Notes: generated by a model not told the origin, from the letters alone. Numbered from the stretch's first letter, positions 24,700 through 33,104 are shown. The stretch is 64,000 bases of DNA from Allonocardiopsis opalescens (GCF_003002095.1 NZ_PVZC01000003.1:124001-188000); one strand, 5' to 3'. A program made the numbers and translations.

Positions 24700-25812
24700 T
24701 CACCCGGCCGGGCGCGGGTCCCGGGTCCTGAACCCGGGAATGGCGATGCGCCCGGTCGCCAGGTAGAAGGGTGCGGGCACCGGGGGGCGGCGGAGGCGCG
24801 CCAGCCGGGCGGCCGCCGCCTTCGGCCAGCCGAGCGCCCGGGTGCCGGTGAAGAAGACGTACATGGTGTCGCGGTCGGCCTCGGTGTCCCCGTAGTGGAA
24901 CGACGGGCCGCAGCCGCCGTCGGCGAACCACGGCAGCGGCTCGGCGTCGGTGTCCAGCAGCCGCACCGGTGCGCCGGTCCAGTCGGCCCGCCGGCCCGAG
25001 GGCCGCGGCGAGCGCAGCCACCACAGCCCCTGCGCCGGGTAGCCGGGGGTGCCGTACAGGTTGGTGCCGCGGGCGACCACCATCTCGTAGTGGCCGTCCA
25101 CCCGCTGGACGGCGTTGTCGAAGTAGCCGTCTTCGGTGGAGAACAGCACCCGCGGGCTGCTCCAGCGGAGGCCGTCGTCGCCTTCGACGTGCTCCAGCCG
25201 GTAGTCGGGCAGCTCGCCGCGGCCGACCTCGTGCGGGGCGGACAGGTACCACATGCGCCAGACGCCGTCGTCGCAGCGGACCAGCGGCTCCAGCACGCTG
25301 GGCCGCTCGGGGGTGCCGGTGTGCACCGGGGGGCCGTGCCGACGCCAGCCGGCCGGTGTGCGCGCCAGGAAGCCGATGGCGTACCGGCTGCGGCGGCCGG
25401 TGACCGCCCGGGAGGCGTGGCCCGCGTAGTAGACGCGCTCCTCCTCCCGGCCGCCGGGACCGGGGCCGCGGACGTAGGAGGGGGTGTGCCTGCCGCCTGC
25501 GTCCCACTCGCCCCTGGGCGGAGCCGGGGCCAGCGCGAGCGCGCGGTCGGGGCGGGCGGGGTCGGTGATCAGCGCCCACTCGGTGCTGGACAGGGGTGCG
25601 CCCTCGGGGAGGGCGGCGGCGAACAGCAGCACCTTGAAGCGGTTGGTGAAGCCGCCCAGGAACATCACCCAGCGCCCGTCGATCCGGTGGACGTCCGGGT
25701 CGCTGAGGCCCCAGACGTTCCGCACCGGGCGGAGGCCGGTGAGCATGTCGAAGAAGGCGACCGCCCCGTTCGCCCCCGAGGCGCGCCACCGGTCCACCTG
25801 GTCTCTCAGCAT
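24700..25812 (-). CDS. GH43-like five-bladed beta-propeller protein
   Basis: 370 residues, with no signal peptide. Sequence patterns of a glycoside hydrolase family 43/62/32-type propeller recur: VWGLSDPDVHRIDGRWVMFLGG (blade with possible catalytic base Asp), TPSYVRGP and ERVYYAGH, VLEPLVRCDDGVWRMWYLS (with Glu-Pro), and YFDNAVQRVDGHYEMVVARG. Proteins of this kind act on arabinose- or fructose-containing glycans, but the substrate here is unknown and an inactive relative is possible. The ATG has GGAGAG upstream. It is divergent from a marR gene with an inverted repeat between them, so it is probably the regulator's target. Confidence 0.7.
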   Translation of the reverse strand: MLRDQVDRWRASGANGAVAFFDMLTGLRPVRNVWGLSDPDVHRIDGRWVMFLGGFTNRFKVLLFAAALPEGAPLSSTEWALITDPARPDRALALAPAPPRGEWDAGGRHTPSYVRGPGPGGREEERVYYAGHASRAVTGRRSRYAIGFLARTPAGWRRHGPPVHTGTPERPSVLEPLVRCDDGVWRMWYLSAPHEVGRGELPDYRLEHVEGDDGLRWSSPRVLFSTEDGYFDNAVQRVDGHYEMVVARGTNLYGTPGYPAQGLWWLRSPRPSGRRADWTGAPVRLLDTDAEPLPWFADGGCGPSFHYGDTEADRDTMYVFFTGTRALGWPKAAAARLARLRRPPVPAPFYLATGRIAIPGFRTRDPRPAG

Positions 25813-25831
25813 CCGACTCTCTCCATTTTCG

Positions 25832-25856
25832 AATCTCTCGGCTTTAGAGAGAGATT
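25832..25856. promoter_or_regulatory. MarR-type operator
   Basis: AATCTCTC and GAGAGATT form perfect arms around a nine-base spacer, within the 55-base gap between the divergent GH43-like and marR genes. It is AT-rich relative to its surroundings and is positioned to control both promoters. Confidence 0.65.
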
Positions 25857-25867
25857 AGAATGCGACC

Positions 25868-26359
25868 ATGAGCCGACACAAGCCCGAGCACCAGCGGCTG
25901 TCCGAGCAGCTGTTCGACGCGGCGCTGGCCCTGGCCCGGCTGGGCGAGGACTTCGACCGGCTGCACGGGCTGCAGGGCGCCGAGGGAGAGGCCCTGCTGC
26001 TGGTGCTGGACGCGTCCCGCGACGGCGGCCCGGACGACGGTGGCGGCGCGGCACCGATGACGCCCGGCCGGCTGGGCAGCGCGCTGCGGCTGCCCTCGGC
26101 GTCGGTGACCGCCCTCGTCGACCGCCTGGAGCGGGCCGGCCATGTCCGGCGCGTCCGCGACACCGGCGACCGGCGGCGGGTGCTGCTGGTGCCGAGCCCG
26201 GCGGCCCGGCGGGCCAGGGACGCCTACTGGGGCGGGCTCAACGAGCGGATCGTGGCGGCCATGGACGAGTTCGGCGATGACGAACTGGCCGCCGTCGAGC
26301 GCTTCCTGCGGCGGGTGGCGGGCCTGGCCTCGGACCACCGCGCCGAGGGGGCCGATTGA
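25868..26359 (+). CDS. MarR family transcriptional regulator
   Basis: 163 residues. The helix-turn-helix and wing are clear: MTPGRLGSALRLPSASVTALVDRLERAGHVRRVRDTGDRRRVLLVPSPAARRA, matching the MarR DxRxxxxxLT wing pattern. An unusually acidic, Gly-rich loop (SRDGGPDDGGGA) precedes it. Helices at both ends form the dimer interface. No good Shine-Dalgarno is visible, so the transcript may have a very short leader. The ligand is unknown; the divergent GH43-like gene is the likely target. Confidence 0.88.
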   Translation: MSRHKPEHQRLSEQLFDAALALARLGEDFDRLHGLQGAEGEALLLVLDASRDGGPDDGGGAAPMTPGRLGSALRLPSASVTALVDRLERAGHVRRVRDTGDRRRVLLVPSPAARRARDAYWGGLNERIVAAMDEFGDDELAAVERFLRRVAGLASDHRAEGAD

Positions 26360-26492
26360 CCGCGGCGGCTCCGGCGGCGTCGGAAGGCTTCTCAGCTGCG
26401 CGGACGCGGCTCGCGTGCCCGGCGGCCGCCCGTACCGGTGGGCCGGCCTCCGTCGTACCCTGAAGCCCGCACGCGATGAGCAGGAGGTCGAG

Positions 26493-27179
26493 GTGGCCGA
26501 GACGACGCTGACCGAGCCGACGGTGGCCGAGGTGATGGCCGAGCTGGCCGGGCTGGAGGACCCGAAGGCGCGCGCGGTGAACGAGAGGCACGGAGACGAC
26601 CACGGCGTGAACCTCGGCAAGCTGCGCGCGCTCGCGAAGCGGCTGAAGACGCGGCCGGAACTCGCCCGCCGCCTCTGGGAGACGCGGGACGGCGCCGCGC
26701 GGCTGCTGGCCATCCTGATCTGCCGCCCGAAAAGCTTCGAGCGGGACGAGTTGGACGCCATGCTGCGCGAGGCGCGCACCCCCAAGGTGCACGACTGGCT
26801 GGTCAACTACGTGGTGAAGAAGAACCCGCACGCGGAGTCGCTGCGCCTGGCCTGGTCGGCCGATCCCGATCCCGCGGTCGCGAGCGCCGGATGGGCGCTG
26901 ACCACCGAACGCGTGGCCAAGCGGCCCGCCGGCCTCGACCTCGCGGGCCTGCTCGACGTCATCGAGGCCGAGATGAAGGACGCCCCGGACCGCCTGCAGT
27001 GGGCGATGAACCACTGCCTGGCCCAGATCGGCATCGAGCACGCCGAGCACCGCGCCCGCGCGATCGCCATCGGCGAGCGCCTGGAGGTGCTCAAGGACTA
27101 CCCGACTCCCCCCGGGTGCACGTCCCCGTTCGCGCCCGTCTGGATCACCGAGATGGTGCGCCGACAAGACGACGAGTAG
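26493..27179 (+). CDS. AlkD-like DNA alkylation repair / HEAT-repeat protein
   Basis: 228 residues. It is mostly short helical pairs in the HEAT-like arrangement of AlkD-type DNA glycosylases: VAEVMAELAGLEDPKARAVNERHG, GVNLGKLRALAKRLKTRPELARRLWET, ARLLAILICRPKSFERDELDAML, KVHDWLVNYVVKKNPHAESLRLAW, and AGLLDVIEAEMKDAPDRLQWAMNHCLAQIGIEHAEHRARAIAIGERL. AlkD excises 3- and 7-alkylpurines without base flipping; activity here is inferred only from the fold. The start is the GTG at 26493, with AGGAGG five bases before it; longer frames reach back into the marR gene but lack support. Confidence 0.75.
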   Translation: MAETTLTEPTVAEVMAELAGLEDPKARAVNERHGDDHGVNLGKLRALAKRLKTRPELARRLWETRDGAARLLAILICRPKSFERDELDAMLREARTPKVHDWLVNYVVKKNPHAESLRLAWSADPDPAVASAGWALTTERVAKRPAGLDLAGLLDVIEAEMKDAPDRLQWAMNHCLAQIGIEHAEHRARAIAIGERLEVLKDYPTPPGCTSPFAPVWITEMVRRQDDE

Positions 27180-27215
27180 TCGAGCAGGCGGGCCCGCCGC
27201 CGTCCCCCGAAACCC

Positions 27216-27224
27216 TTGTCCACA
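27216..27224 (+). promoter_or_regulatory. DnaA-box match
   Basis: TTGTCCACA, a perfect match to the actinobacterial DnaA box, just upstream of the first copy of the interspersed element described next. Confidence 0.5.
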
Positions 27225-27245
27225 GAGAACCTTCGGACCGAGCAC

Positions 27246-27370
27246 TTATCCACAGCTCCCCCCGCCTCCCCTGGACGCTCCCCCTTGACAAGCCGCACCC
27301 TGGACGCGTGGGGATTGGTTCTTTCCTTTGGGGTGGCGTGCCCCCTGGTCGGGGCGGGGTGTGGGTGGGG
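27246..27370 (+). repeat. Interspersed element, copy A (box, CCCCTTGACA, G4)
   Basis: TTATCCACAG box at 27246-27255, then CCCCTTGACA at 27281-27290 exactly 26 bases after the TCCACA core. A 39-base spacer, GGGGTGGCGTGCCCCCTGGT (27330-27349) and the G-quadruplex motif GGGGCGGGGTGTGGGTGGGG (27351-27370) follow. It lies between two converging genes, so it is not a promoter for any gene here. The upstream inverted box seen in copies B and C is degenerate. Confidence 0.75.
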
Positions 27371-27518
27371 TGCGGCCGACGTCCGGCCGACGTGCGACCC
27401 CCCGCGCGGCCCCGCCGACCGGCTCGGGCGGCCGGCGGGGGCGGGGCGGGGGCGGGATTGCGGCGCTCCCAGGGAGCGACCGGGTCGGCACCGCTCCGGT
27501 GTCCGGCGGTGAACGGGG
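27371..27518. other. GC-rich intergenic tail
   Basis: 148 bases with no gene. The sequence remains G/C-tract rich (for example GGCGGGGGCGGGGCGGGGGC), so more than one quadruplex could form. No clear terminator stem is visible. Confidence 0.4.
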
Positions 27519-27812
27519 TCAGTCGTCCAGCTCTCCGGTGGCGTAGCGCCGGGCCTCGAGCCGGGCCGCGTAGCGGTCCCTGCGGTTGTGGGCCCGCCTC
27601 CAGTCGCCCATCTCCCTCTTGGCGGCGCGTCCGTTGGGTCCCAGGCAGCAGGTCTGGCCGATCGCGGGCATCCACCGGCAGCGTGTGCCGGATTCCTCCC
27701 GGGTGAGGGCCGGGGGCAGGTCGCAGGGACCGTAGCGGTGGTCGTGGACCGGTCGAGGGCCGTGCTCCAGGAAGCGCACCCACACCGGCTTCGTCTTGTC
27801 CGTACGGGACAT
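27519..27812 (-). CDS. Small Cys-containing hypothetical protein (97 aa)
   Basis: I do not recognise the family by name. It begins MSRTDKTKPVWVRFLEHGP and has RYGPCDLPP, TRCRW and QTCCLGPNG, giving four Cys within about 40 residues, which could bind a metal. The C-terminal third is strongly basic (KREMGDWRRAHNRRDRYAARLEARR), so nucleic-acid contact is possible. The frame is open to 28019, but the upstream residues look random; the ATG at 27812 gives a coherent N-terminus. It converges with the AlkD-like gene across interspersed element A. Confidence 0.6.
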   Translation of the reverse strand: MSRTDKTKPVWVRFLEHGPRPVHDHRYGPCDLPPALTREESGTRCRWMPAIGQTCCLGPNGRAAKREMGDWRRAHNRRDRYAARLEARRYATGELDD

Positions 27813-28194
27813 GGTCGTTCGCTCCGGAACCGCCGCCCGTGGCTCCCGGACCTTCCGGGCGGGCGGCCAGGTACTCCGCTGCACCGCGACCACGCTCCTC
27901 TCTTCTCCTCCGTCCACGGCCCCGGCCGACCCGGCACCTGCGATCCACGAGAGTGGAAAGCCTTGCAGGATATCCGGACGCATCAGACGCACACAAGAGC
28001 CCCTACCGGAACCCGTCATGGCCGCCGACCATGGGGACCCGCTCCGCGATATCCGTTCGACCGCCCCTATTGATCGATATACCTTATGCCCGATCAGCCC
28101 ACTTTCGAAGCGATAATCCGAATCAATAAACGATCATTCCGCAAATTCCCGAACAGGGTTGACCGGGATTCCGATCCAAAGTAAAAATCTACTT
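27813..28194. other. Divergent intergenic region turning AT-rich
   Basis: About 380 bases with no gene. From 28045 to 28195 the base composition falls well below the surrounding GC level, with words such as GATCGATATACC and GAATCAATAAACG. This is probably the promoter of the GWTT-repeat gene and may mark the edge of acquired DNA. Confidence 0.5.
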
Positions 28195-28617
28195 ATGGAC
28201 ATAACTCAGGTATGGAGGAAGGACTGGACGTCGGGATGGACGACGCTCCACCCTTTCGAACTGTACGGCGAGTACTATCTCCTTTCGTACAAGAGCGGAT
28301 CAGGCCACGCCAGCCTGGACAAGTTCCATAAGGACGGCGAATACAGCAACATATGGACCCAGCGCTGGACCACGGGCTGGACGACGCTCTATCCGTTCGA
28401 GATGTACGGCGGCTACTACCTGCTCTCCTACAAGAGCGGCTCGGGTGACACGAGCCTGGACAAATTCGACAAGAGCGGCGGCTACAGCAACGTCTGGACC
28501 CGGCAGTGGACGACGGGCTGGACGACGATGACCCCGTTCGAACTGTACGGCGAGCCCCATCTGCTGTCCTATAAGAGCGAATCCGGACAGGCCGACCTGG
28601 ACCGGTTCGACCTGTGA
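28195..28617 (+). CDS. Triple GWTT-repeat protein (possible small lectin-like propeller fragment)
   Basis: 140 residues made almost wholly of three tandem repeats of about 47-49 residues. Each has the form W..W-T-GWTT-hydrophobic-PFE-hYG-hLLSYKSGSG-LDKFD-YSN. Positions Trp, Gly-Trp-Thr-Thr, Pro-Phe-Glu and Leu-Ser-Tyr-Lys-Ser are invariant or nearly so. Such repeats recur in bacterial proteins with tachylectin- or beta-propeller-like sugar-binding folds, but the family here is not certain. There is no signal peptide. A longer version from a TTG at 28159 is possible. GC content and codon use are lower than in the neighbours, suggesting recent acquisition. Confidence 0.75.
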   Translation: MDITQVWRKDWTSGWTTLHPFELYGEYYLLSYKSGSGHASLDKFHKDGEYSNIWTQRWTTGWTTLYPFEMYGGYYLLSYKSGSGDTSLDKFDKSGGYSNVWTRQWTTGWTTMTPFELYGEPHLLSYKSESGQADLDRFDL

Positions 28618-28681
28618 ATCCAGGCCGGCCCCGTGATGGCGCCCCGCGGCATCGCGGGGCCGGTTTGGCTACAGTGGCGCG

Positions 28682-29200
28682 ATGCGTGAAACGCTCGAAG
28701 AGATCGACCGGCTCCAGGCGCTGCTCGACGCCTCCCTGGCCCGCTCCACCACCCATTTGCGCTCGATCGTCGCCGAGCGCACCATCACCGCGGCGCAGCT
28801 CACCCAGGTCCTGACCGGCATGTGCACGCTCGCGCTGTCCACCGTGACGGCGAAGGGCGAGCCGCGGATCAGCGGCGTGGACGGGCACTTCCTGCACGGC
28901 GCCTGGCACTTCGGCACGGCGCGCACCGCCGCCAAGGCCCGCCACCTCGCCGCCCGCCCCGCCGCCAGCGCCGCGCACCTGCGCGGCGAGGACCTGGGCG
29001 TGTTCACCCACGGCACCGTGGAGGTCCTCAACCCCGAGCACGGCGAGCCGGCCGCGGACTGGCCCGCACTGCTCGATTACTTCAAGGACTTCTACGGCGA
29101 GAACGCCTTCGACTGGGACGACGAGGTCGTCTACTACCGGCTGCGCCCGCACTGGATGACCGTCTACGCCCCCGACGTCGCGAAGCTGCTCAGCGGCTGA
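28682..29200 (+). CDS. Pyridoxamine 5'-phosphate oxidase family (FMN-binding) protein
   Basis: 172 residues. A helical lead (about 1-40) is followed by the split beta-barrel of PNPOx-like flavoproteins: CTLALSTVTAKGEPRISGVDGHFLHGAWHFGTARTAAKARHLAARPAASAAHL, where the RISGVDG and TARTAAKARHL segments match FMN/F420-contacting positions. The C-terminal YYRLRPHWMTVYAP is the typical closing strand. The cofactor may be F420 or FMN. The natural substrate is not predictable. It is monocistronic between the GWTT-repeat gene and a non-coding stretch. Confidence 0.8.
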   Translation: MRETLEEIDRLQALLDASLARSTTHLRSIVAERTITAAQLTQVLTGMCTLALSTVTAKGEPRISGVDGHFLHGAWHFGTARTAAKARHLAARPAASAAHLRGEDLGVFTHGTVEVLNPEHGEPAADWPALLDYFKDFYGENAFDWDDEVVYYRLRPHWMTVYAPDVAKLLSG

Positions 29201-29695
29201 GGCCGGGTTCACCGGCCGACCGGCACTCGCTCCCGCATGCAGCGACCTGGGATTTCTTTCTGAACTCAGCCCTCCCAGGAAGGCGCGGGAGCGGTATCGT
29301 CTGCGGTCGGGCGCCGCTTCTCGGGCGCGGGCCGCTGCCCGGCCGTGCGCGCCGCGCACCGCCGCCGGAGCTGGGTCCTGATGGACGACTCTGCGGGGAC
29401 CCCTGCTCACCTGGCCGGCGGGACGCGGGCCCGGTTCGTCGGACGGACGGTCCGGCGCACCGGTCCGGGTGCGCTGCCGCGCGCCGAGGCAGGCGGGTCC
29501 AGCCGGAAGCTCGGGCTGTACCTGAGGTGGAGACTCGCCCGACGCTGGGGCCATATCGGCGAGCAGGGGATCGCCGCCGCGCACGCGTGCGGGCCGCCGC
29601 CCGCAACGCTCCGGCCCGTGCCGGGCCCTCCTTCCGGCCGCCGCACCGGCTGGGTCCGCTTCCGCCACCCACCCGCGCGACGGCCGTGCCGCCGC
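29201..29695. other. Non-coding convergent region
   Basis: About 495 bases between two converging genes. CCTGGGA (29247-29253) and TCCCAGG (about 29273-29279) could pair as a weak hairpin after the PNPOx-like gene. Open frames present look like chance high-GC translation. Confidence 0.4.
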
Positions 29696-30400
29696 CTACC
29701 GCAGCACGGCCGGCACGCTCAGGCTCAGCCAGCCCGCCGGGGTCTCGGCCACCCGGACCCCGCCCAGGTCGGGCACCGCCAGGGTGGGCGGCGCGCCCTC
29801 GGCGCAGCGCGGCCCGACCCCGAGCACGGTCGCGCCGAGCGCGAGGCCGGCCGCGACCCCGGCCGGAGCGTCCTCGACCACCACCGTCGCCTGCGGGTCG
29901 ACGCCCAGCGCCTCGGCGCCCAGCCGGTAGCACTCGGGGTCGGGCTTGCCCGCGCGCACGTCGTCGGCGGTGATGAGCACCTCCGGCTCGGGCAGCCCGG
30001 CCGCCGCGATCCGGGCCCGCGCCAGCGAGCGGCTGCACGAGGTGACGATCGCCCAGCGCTCCGCCGGCAGGCCGCGCAGCAGCCGGAGCGCGCCGGGCAG
30101 CGCCTCGATCCCGTCCAGCATCCGCTCCTCGCGGGCCAGCATCACCGCGTTGTCGGCGTGGTTCAGCTCCGCCGAGCGGCCCGGCAGCAGTTCGGCCATC
30201 ACCTCGTGGCCCGGCCGTCCGGGCGAGACGGCCAGGACGTCGCGCACGTCGATGCCGTGCCGGGCCGCCCACTCCGTCCAGACCCGCTCGACCACCGCCC
30301 CCGAGTCGAGCAGGGTGTTGTCGAGATCGAAGAGGATGGCGTCGACGAGGATGGTGGTGTGGCCGGGCGCGGTGGCGCCCCGGACGTCGGCAAGGGTCAC
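29696..30400 (-). CDS. HAD family hydrolase (phosphoglycolate/beta-PGM-like)
   Basis: 234 residues. HAD motif I DLDNTLLDS with the nucleophile Asp, an alpha-helical cap beginning VVERVWTEWAARHGI, motif II VTSCSRSLARARI, motif III AGKPDPECYRLGAEALG with the Lys, and motif IV VVVEDAPAGVAAGLALGA. Typical substrates are sugar phosphates or phosphoglycolate. The GTG at 30400 is the start because GGAGGAG sits six bases ahead of it; a longer frame to 30439 would run into the palindrome. It is divergent from the ROK regulator, which probably controls it. Confidence 0.9.
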   Translation of the reverse strand: MTLADVRGATAPGHTTILVDAILFDLDNTLLDSGAVVERVWTEWAARHGIDVRDVLAVSPGRPGHEVMAELLPGRSAELNHADNAVMLAREERMLDGIEALPGALRLLRGLPAERWAIVTSCSRSLARARIAAAGLPEPEVLITADDVRAGKPDPECYRLGAEALGVDPQATVVVEDAPAGVAAGLALGATVLGVGPRCAEGAPPTLAVPDLGGVRVAETPAGWLSLSVPAVLR

Positions 30401-30438
30401 TGCTGGCTCCTCCGGAGCTGTCGGAAAGTTTTTGTTCA

Positions 30439-30456
30439 CTCATTTTACAAAATGAG
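30439..30456. promoter_or_regulatory. Perfect palindromic operator between HAD and ROK genes
   Basis: CTCATTTTACAAAATGAG has two perfect 8-base arms around AC. It is strongly AT-rich in a GC-rich setting and sits between divergent genes, as expected for the ROK repressor's operator. Confidence 0.7.
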
Positions 30457-30463
30457 AGAGGCG

Positions 30464-31600
30464 ATGCACAGCCCACGTTCCGCGGCCTCCCGGCTGCTCA
30501 CCCTGGTGCACCGCGAGGGCAGGATCAGCCGCTCCGCCGCCACCACCAGGCTCGGCCTGTCCCGCAGCGCCATCGGCCTCGCCATCGAGGCGCTGAGCGA
30601 GCTGGGCATGCTGCGCGTCGCCTCGCCCGCGGAACCGGCCGGCCGCGGCCGGCCGTCGCCGTTGATCGAGCCGGCCCCCGGCGGCCCCGCGGTCGTCGCG
30701 ATCCGGCTGCACCGCACCGGCGCCGAACTCGCCCTCGTCGGCCTCGGCCACCGCGTCCTCGCCCGCGCCTCGCGCGGCTTCCCCTCCGACGACCGGGAGC
30801 CCACCGCCGTCTTCGCCCAGCTGGCCGCCTGGACGCGCGAGCTGTCCGACGACCGCCCGCCCGGCCGCGCGGCCATCGCGGTGCCCGGCATGGTCGGCCC
30901 CGGCGACGGCCGCATCGCCTCGGCCACCATGTTCGACTGGGTCGACGTGCCCGGCCGCGAACTGGCCCGCGAGCACTTCGGGCCGCTGCCGGTGGAGCTG
31001 AGTCGCGACGCGCCACTCAGCGCGGTGGCCGAGTACCGCTACGGCGCGGGCCGCGGCGCCGCGCACCTGCTCTTCCTGTCCTGCACCGACGTGGGCATCG
31101 GCGGCGCGCTGGTCGACGGCGACGGGCTCTACCTCGGCAGCGGCTACGCGATGGAGGTCGGGCACCTGTGCCTGGTCCCCGGCGGGCGGCCCTGCCCGTG
31201 CGGAGCGCGCGGCTGCCTGCAGACCTACGCCGACAGCGGCGCCCTGCTCGCCGCCGCCGGGCTCACCGGCGAACCGGCCCTGGCCGGCCGCGTCCTGGAC
31301 GGCGCCGAGGCGGGTGACGCTCAGCTGCTCGCGGCGGTGGACGAGGTCGCCCGCGCGATCGGCGCCGGCCTGCTCACCCTGGTGAACCTCACCAGCCCCG
31401 ACCGGATCGTGCTGGCCGGCCGGCACGCCCGCGTGCTGCGGCTCCGCCCCGAGCTGGTCACCGGCCCGCTGCGCGCCTCGGTGGTGGCCCGCGCCAGCGG
31501 CCCCGGCGTGGTCGCGGCCGAGCTGCCCGACACCGAGCTGCGCGGCGCCGCCGACCTCGCCTTCGCCCCGCTGCTGGCCGCCCCGGAGGCGGCGCGCTGA
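30464..31600 (+). CDS. ROK family transcriptional regulator
   Basis: 378 residues. The N-terminal winged helix, AASRLLTLVHREGRISRSAATTRLGLSRSAIGLAIEALSELGML, is followed by the ROK domain with AIAVPGMVGPGDG, a phosphate/sugar-binding strand HLLFLSCTDVGIGGALV, and the family zinc motif CPCGARGCLQTYADSGALLAAAG (consensus CxCGxxGCxE). It has Gln-Thr where many sugar kinases have Glu. It is probably a sugar- or sugar-phosphate-responsive repressor. The ATG at 30464 has GAGAGG four bases upstream; the ATG at 30452 lies inside the operator. It converges on pcnB with a ten-base gap. Confidence 0.88.
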   Translation: MHSPRSAASRLLTLVHREGRISRSAATTRLGLSRSAIGLAIEALSELGMLRVASPAEPAGRGRPSPLIEPAPGGPAVVAIRLHRTGAELALVGLGHRVLARASRGFPSDDREPTAVFAQLAAWTRELSDDRPPGRAAIAVPGMVGPGDGRIASATMFDWVDVPGRELAREHFGPLPVELSRDAPLSAVAEYRYGAGRGAAHLLFLSCTDVGIGGALVDGDGLYLGSGYAMEVGHLCLVPGGRPCPCGARGCLQTYADSGALLAAAGLTGEPALAGRVLDGAEAGDAQLLAAVDEVARAIGAGLLTLVNLTSPDRIVLAGRHARVLRLRPELVTGPLRASVVARASGPGVVAAELPDTELRGAADLAFAPLLAAPEAAR

Positions 31601-31610
31601 GCGCCCGCCG

Positions 31611-33104
31611 CTACTCGGTCCCGTCCGAGGACTCAGCGCCGGACGCGCCGCCGGCCGGGGCGATGCCCTCCTCGGCCGCCCAGCGCAGCAGCTCGCGGGT
31701 GGCCGCCTCCACCCCGATGGAGCCGCGGTCCAGCCGCAGCTCCATCAGGAAGCGGTAGGCCTTGCCGACCAGCGGGCCGGGGCCGATGCCCAGCACCCGC
31801 TGGATCTCGTTGCCGTCGAGGTCGGGGCGGAGCCTGGCCAGCTCCTCCTCCTCGGCCAGCCGCTCGATGCGCCGCTCGATGTCGTCATAGGCCCGCGACA
31901 GCGCGGTCGCCTTGCGCCGGTTGCGGGTGGTGCAGTCGGCACGGGTCAGCACGTGCAGGCGCTCCAGCTCATCGCCGGCGTCACGCACGTAGCGGCGCAC
32001 CGCGGAGTCGGTCCACTCCCCGGATCCGTAGCCGTGGAAGCGCAGGTGCAGCCCGACCAGCTTGGCGACCTTGGCGACCACGTCCTTGGGGAAGCGCAGC
32101 GCCGCCAGCCGCTTGCGCGCCATCGACTCCCCCACCACCTCGTGGTGGTGGAAGGTGACCCGGCCGCCCGCCTCGAAGGCGCGGGTGCGCGGCTTGCCGA
32201 TGTCGTGCAGCAGCGCCGCCAGCCGCAGCACCAGGTCGGGCGGCATGTTCCGCCGGTGCTCCAGCTCGATGGCCTGGTCGAGCACGGTCAGGGAGTGCTC
32301 GTAGACGTCCTTGTGGCGGTGGTGCTCGTCGATCTCCAGGCGCAGCTTGGGGATCTCCGGCAGCACGTGCCGGGCCAGGCCCAGCTCGACCAGCAGCTCG
32401 ACGCCGGCCCGCGGCCGCTCGGAGAGCAGCAGCTTGACCAGCTCGTCGCGGACGCGCTCGGCCGAGACGATGGCGATGCGGTCGGCCATCGCGGCGGCCG
32501 CCTCGCGCACCGGCGGGTCGACGGCGAAGCCCAGCTGCGCCGCGAAGCGCACCGCCCGCATCATCCGCAGCGGGTCGTCGTTGAAGGAGTCCTCCGGGCG
32601 GCCCGGAGTGCGCAGCACCTTCGCCCGCAGGTCGGCCATTCCGCCGTAGGGGTCGACGAACTCGTGGCCGGGGAGGCGCACCGCCATCGCGTTGACGGTG
32701 AAGTCGCGCCGGGCGAGGTCGCCTTCCAGGGAGTCGCCGTACCGCACGGCCGGCTTCCTGGACTTGGGCGAGTACGACTCGCTGCGGTAGGTGGTGATCT
32801 CCAGCTGCTGCCCGTCCTTGCGGCAGCCGACCGTGCCGAACTCGATGCCGACGGTCCAGACGTCGTCGGCCCAGCCCTGCACCAGCTTGAGGATCTGCTC
32901 GGGCTCGGCGTCGGTGGTGAGGTCGAGATCGTTGCCGAAGCGGCCCAGCATGATGTCGCGCACGGTTCCGCCCACGATCGCCAGCTCGCGGCCCTGGGCC
33001 GCGAAGCGCTCGCCGAGCGCGTCGGCCACGGGAGAGACGCGGCCGAGCAGTTCCTCGATGGCGGCGCGCTGGGTGGCGGTCAGGTCGGGTCGCTGGTTCG
33101 GCAC
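31611..33104 (-). CDS. pcnB: CCA tRNA nucleotidyltransferase
   Basis: 497 residues. The nucleotidyltransferase head has GGTVRDIMLGRFGNDLDLTTDA (GGxVRD and the DxD metal pair), RRDFTVNAMA and ED-SFNDDPLRMMRAVRFAAQLGF, the class II template-reading region. An HD domain follows (VYEHSLTVLDQAI, ALLHDIGKPRTRAF, FHHHEVVGESMARKRLAALRFP). It adds or repairs the 3' CCA of tRNAs; the tRNA-Ile gene in this window lacks an encoded CCA. The best start is GTG 33104. No Shine-Dalgarno precedes it, but TAACCT sits eight bases upstream, so the mRNA may be leaderless. Frames farther upstream are unsupported. Confidence 0.94.
   Translation of the reverse strand: MPNQRPDLTATQRAAIEELLGRVSPVADALGERFAAQGRELAIVGGTVRDIMLGRFGNDLDLTTDAEPEQILKLVQGWADDVWTVGIEFGTVGCRKDGQQLEITTYRSESYSPKSRKPAVRYGDSLEGDLARRDFTVNAMAVRLPGHEFVDPYGGMADLRAKVLRTPGRPEDSFNDDPLRMMRAVRFAAQLGFAVDPPVREAAAAMADRIAIVSAERVRDELVKLLLSERPRAGVELLVELGLARHVLPEIPKLRLEIDEHHRHKDVYEHSLTVLDQAIELEHRRNMPPDLVLRLAALLHDIGKPRTRAFEAGGRVTFHHHEVVGESMARKRLAALRFPKDVVAKVAKLVGLHLRFHGYGSGEWTDSAVRRYVRDAGDELERLHVLTRADCTTRNRRKATALSRAYDDIERRIERLAEEEELARLRPDLDGNEIQRVLGIGPGPLVGKAYRFLMELRLDRGSIGVEAATRELLRWAAEEGIAPAGGASGAESSDGTE

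Noticed and set aside
27281-27370. Element A as an ordinary promoter
   Set aside because: TTGACA has no -10-like hexamer 16-18 bases downstream in any of the three copies, and no gene follows A or C in the element's direction.
30452-30463. ROK start at ATG 30452
   Set aside because: It lies inside the palindromic operator and has no ribosome-binding site, whereas ATG 30464 has GAGAGG at good spacing.
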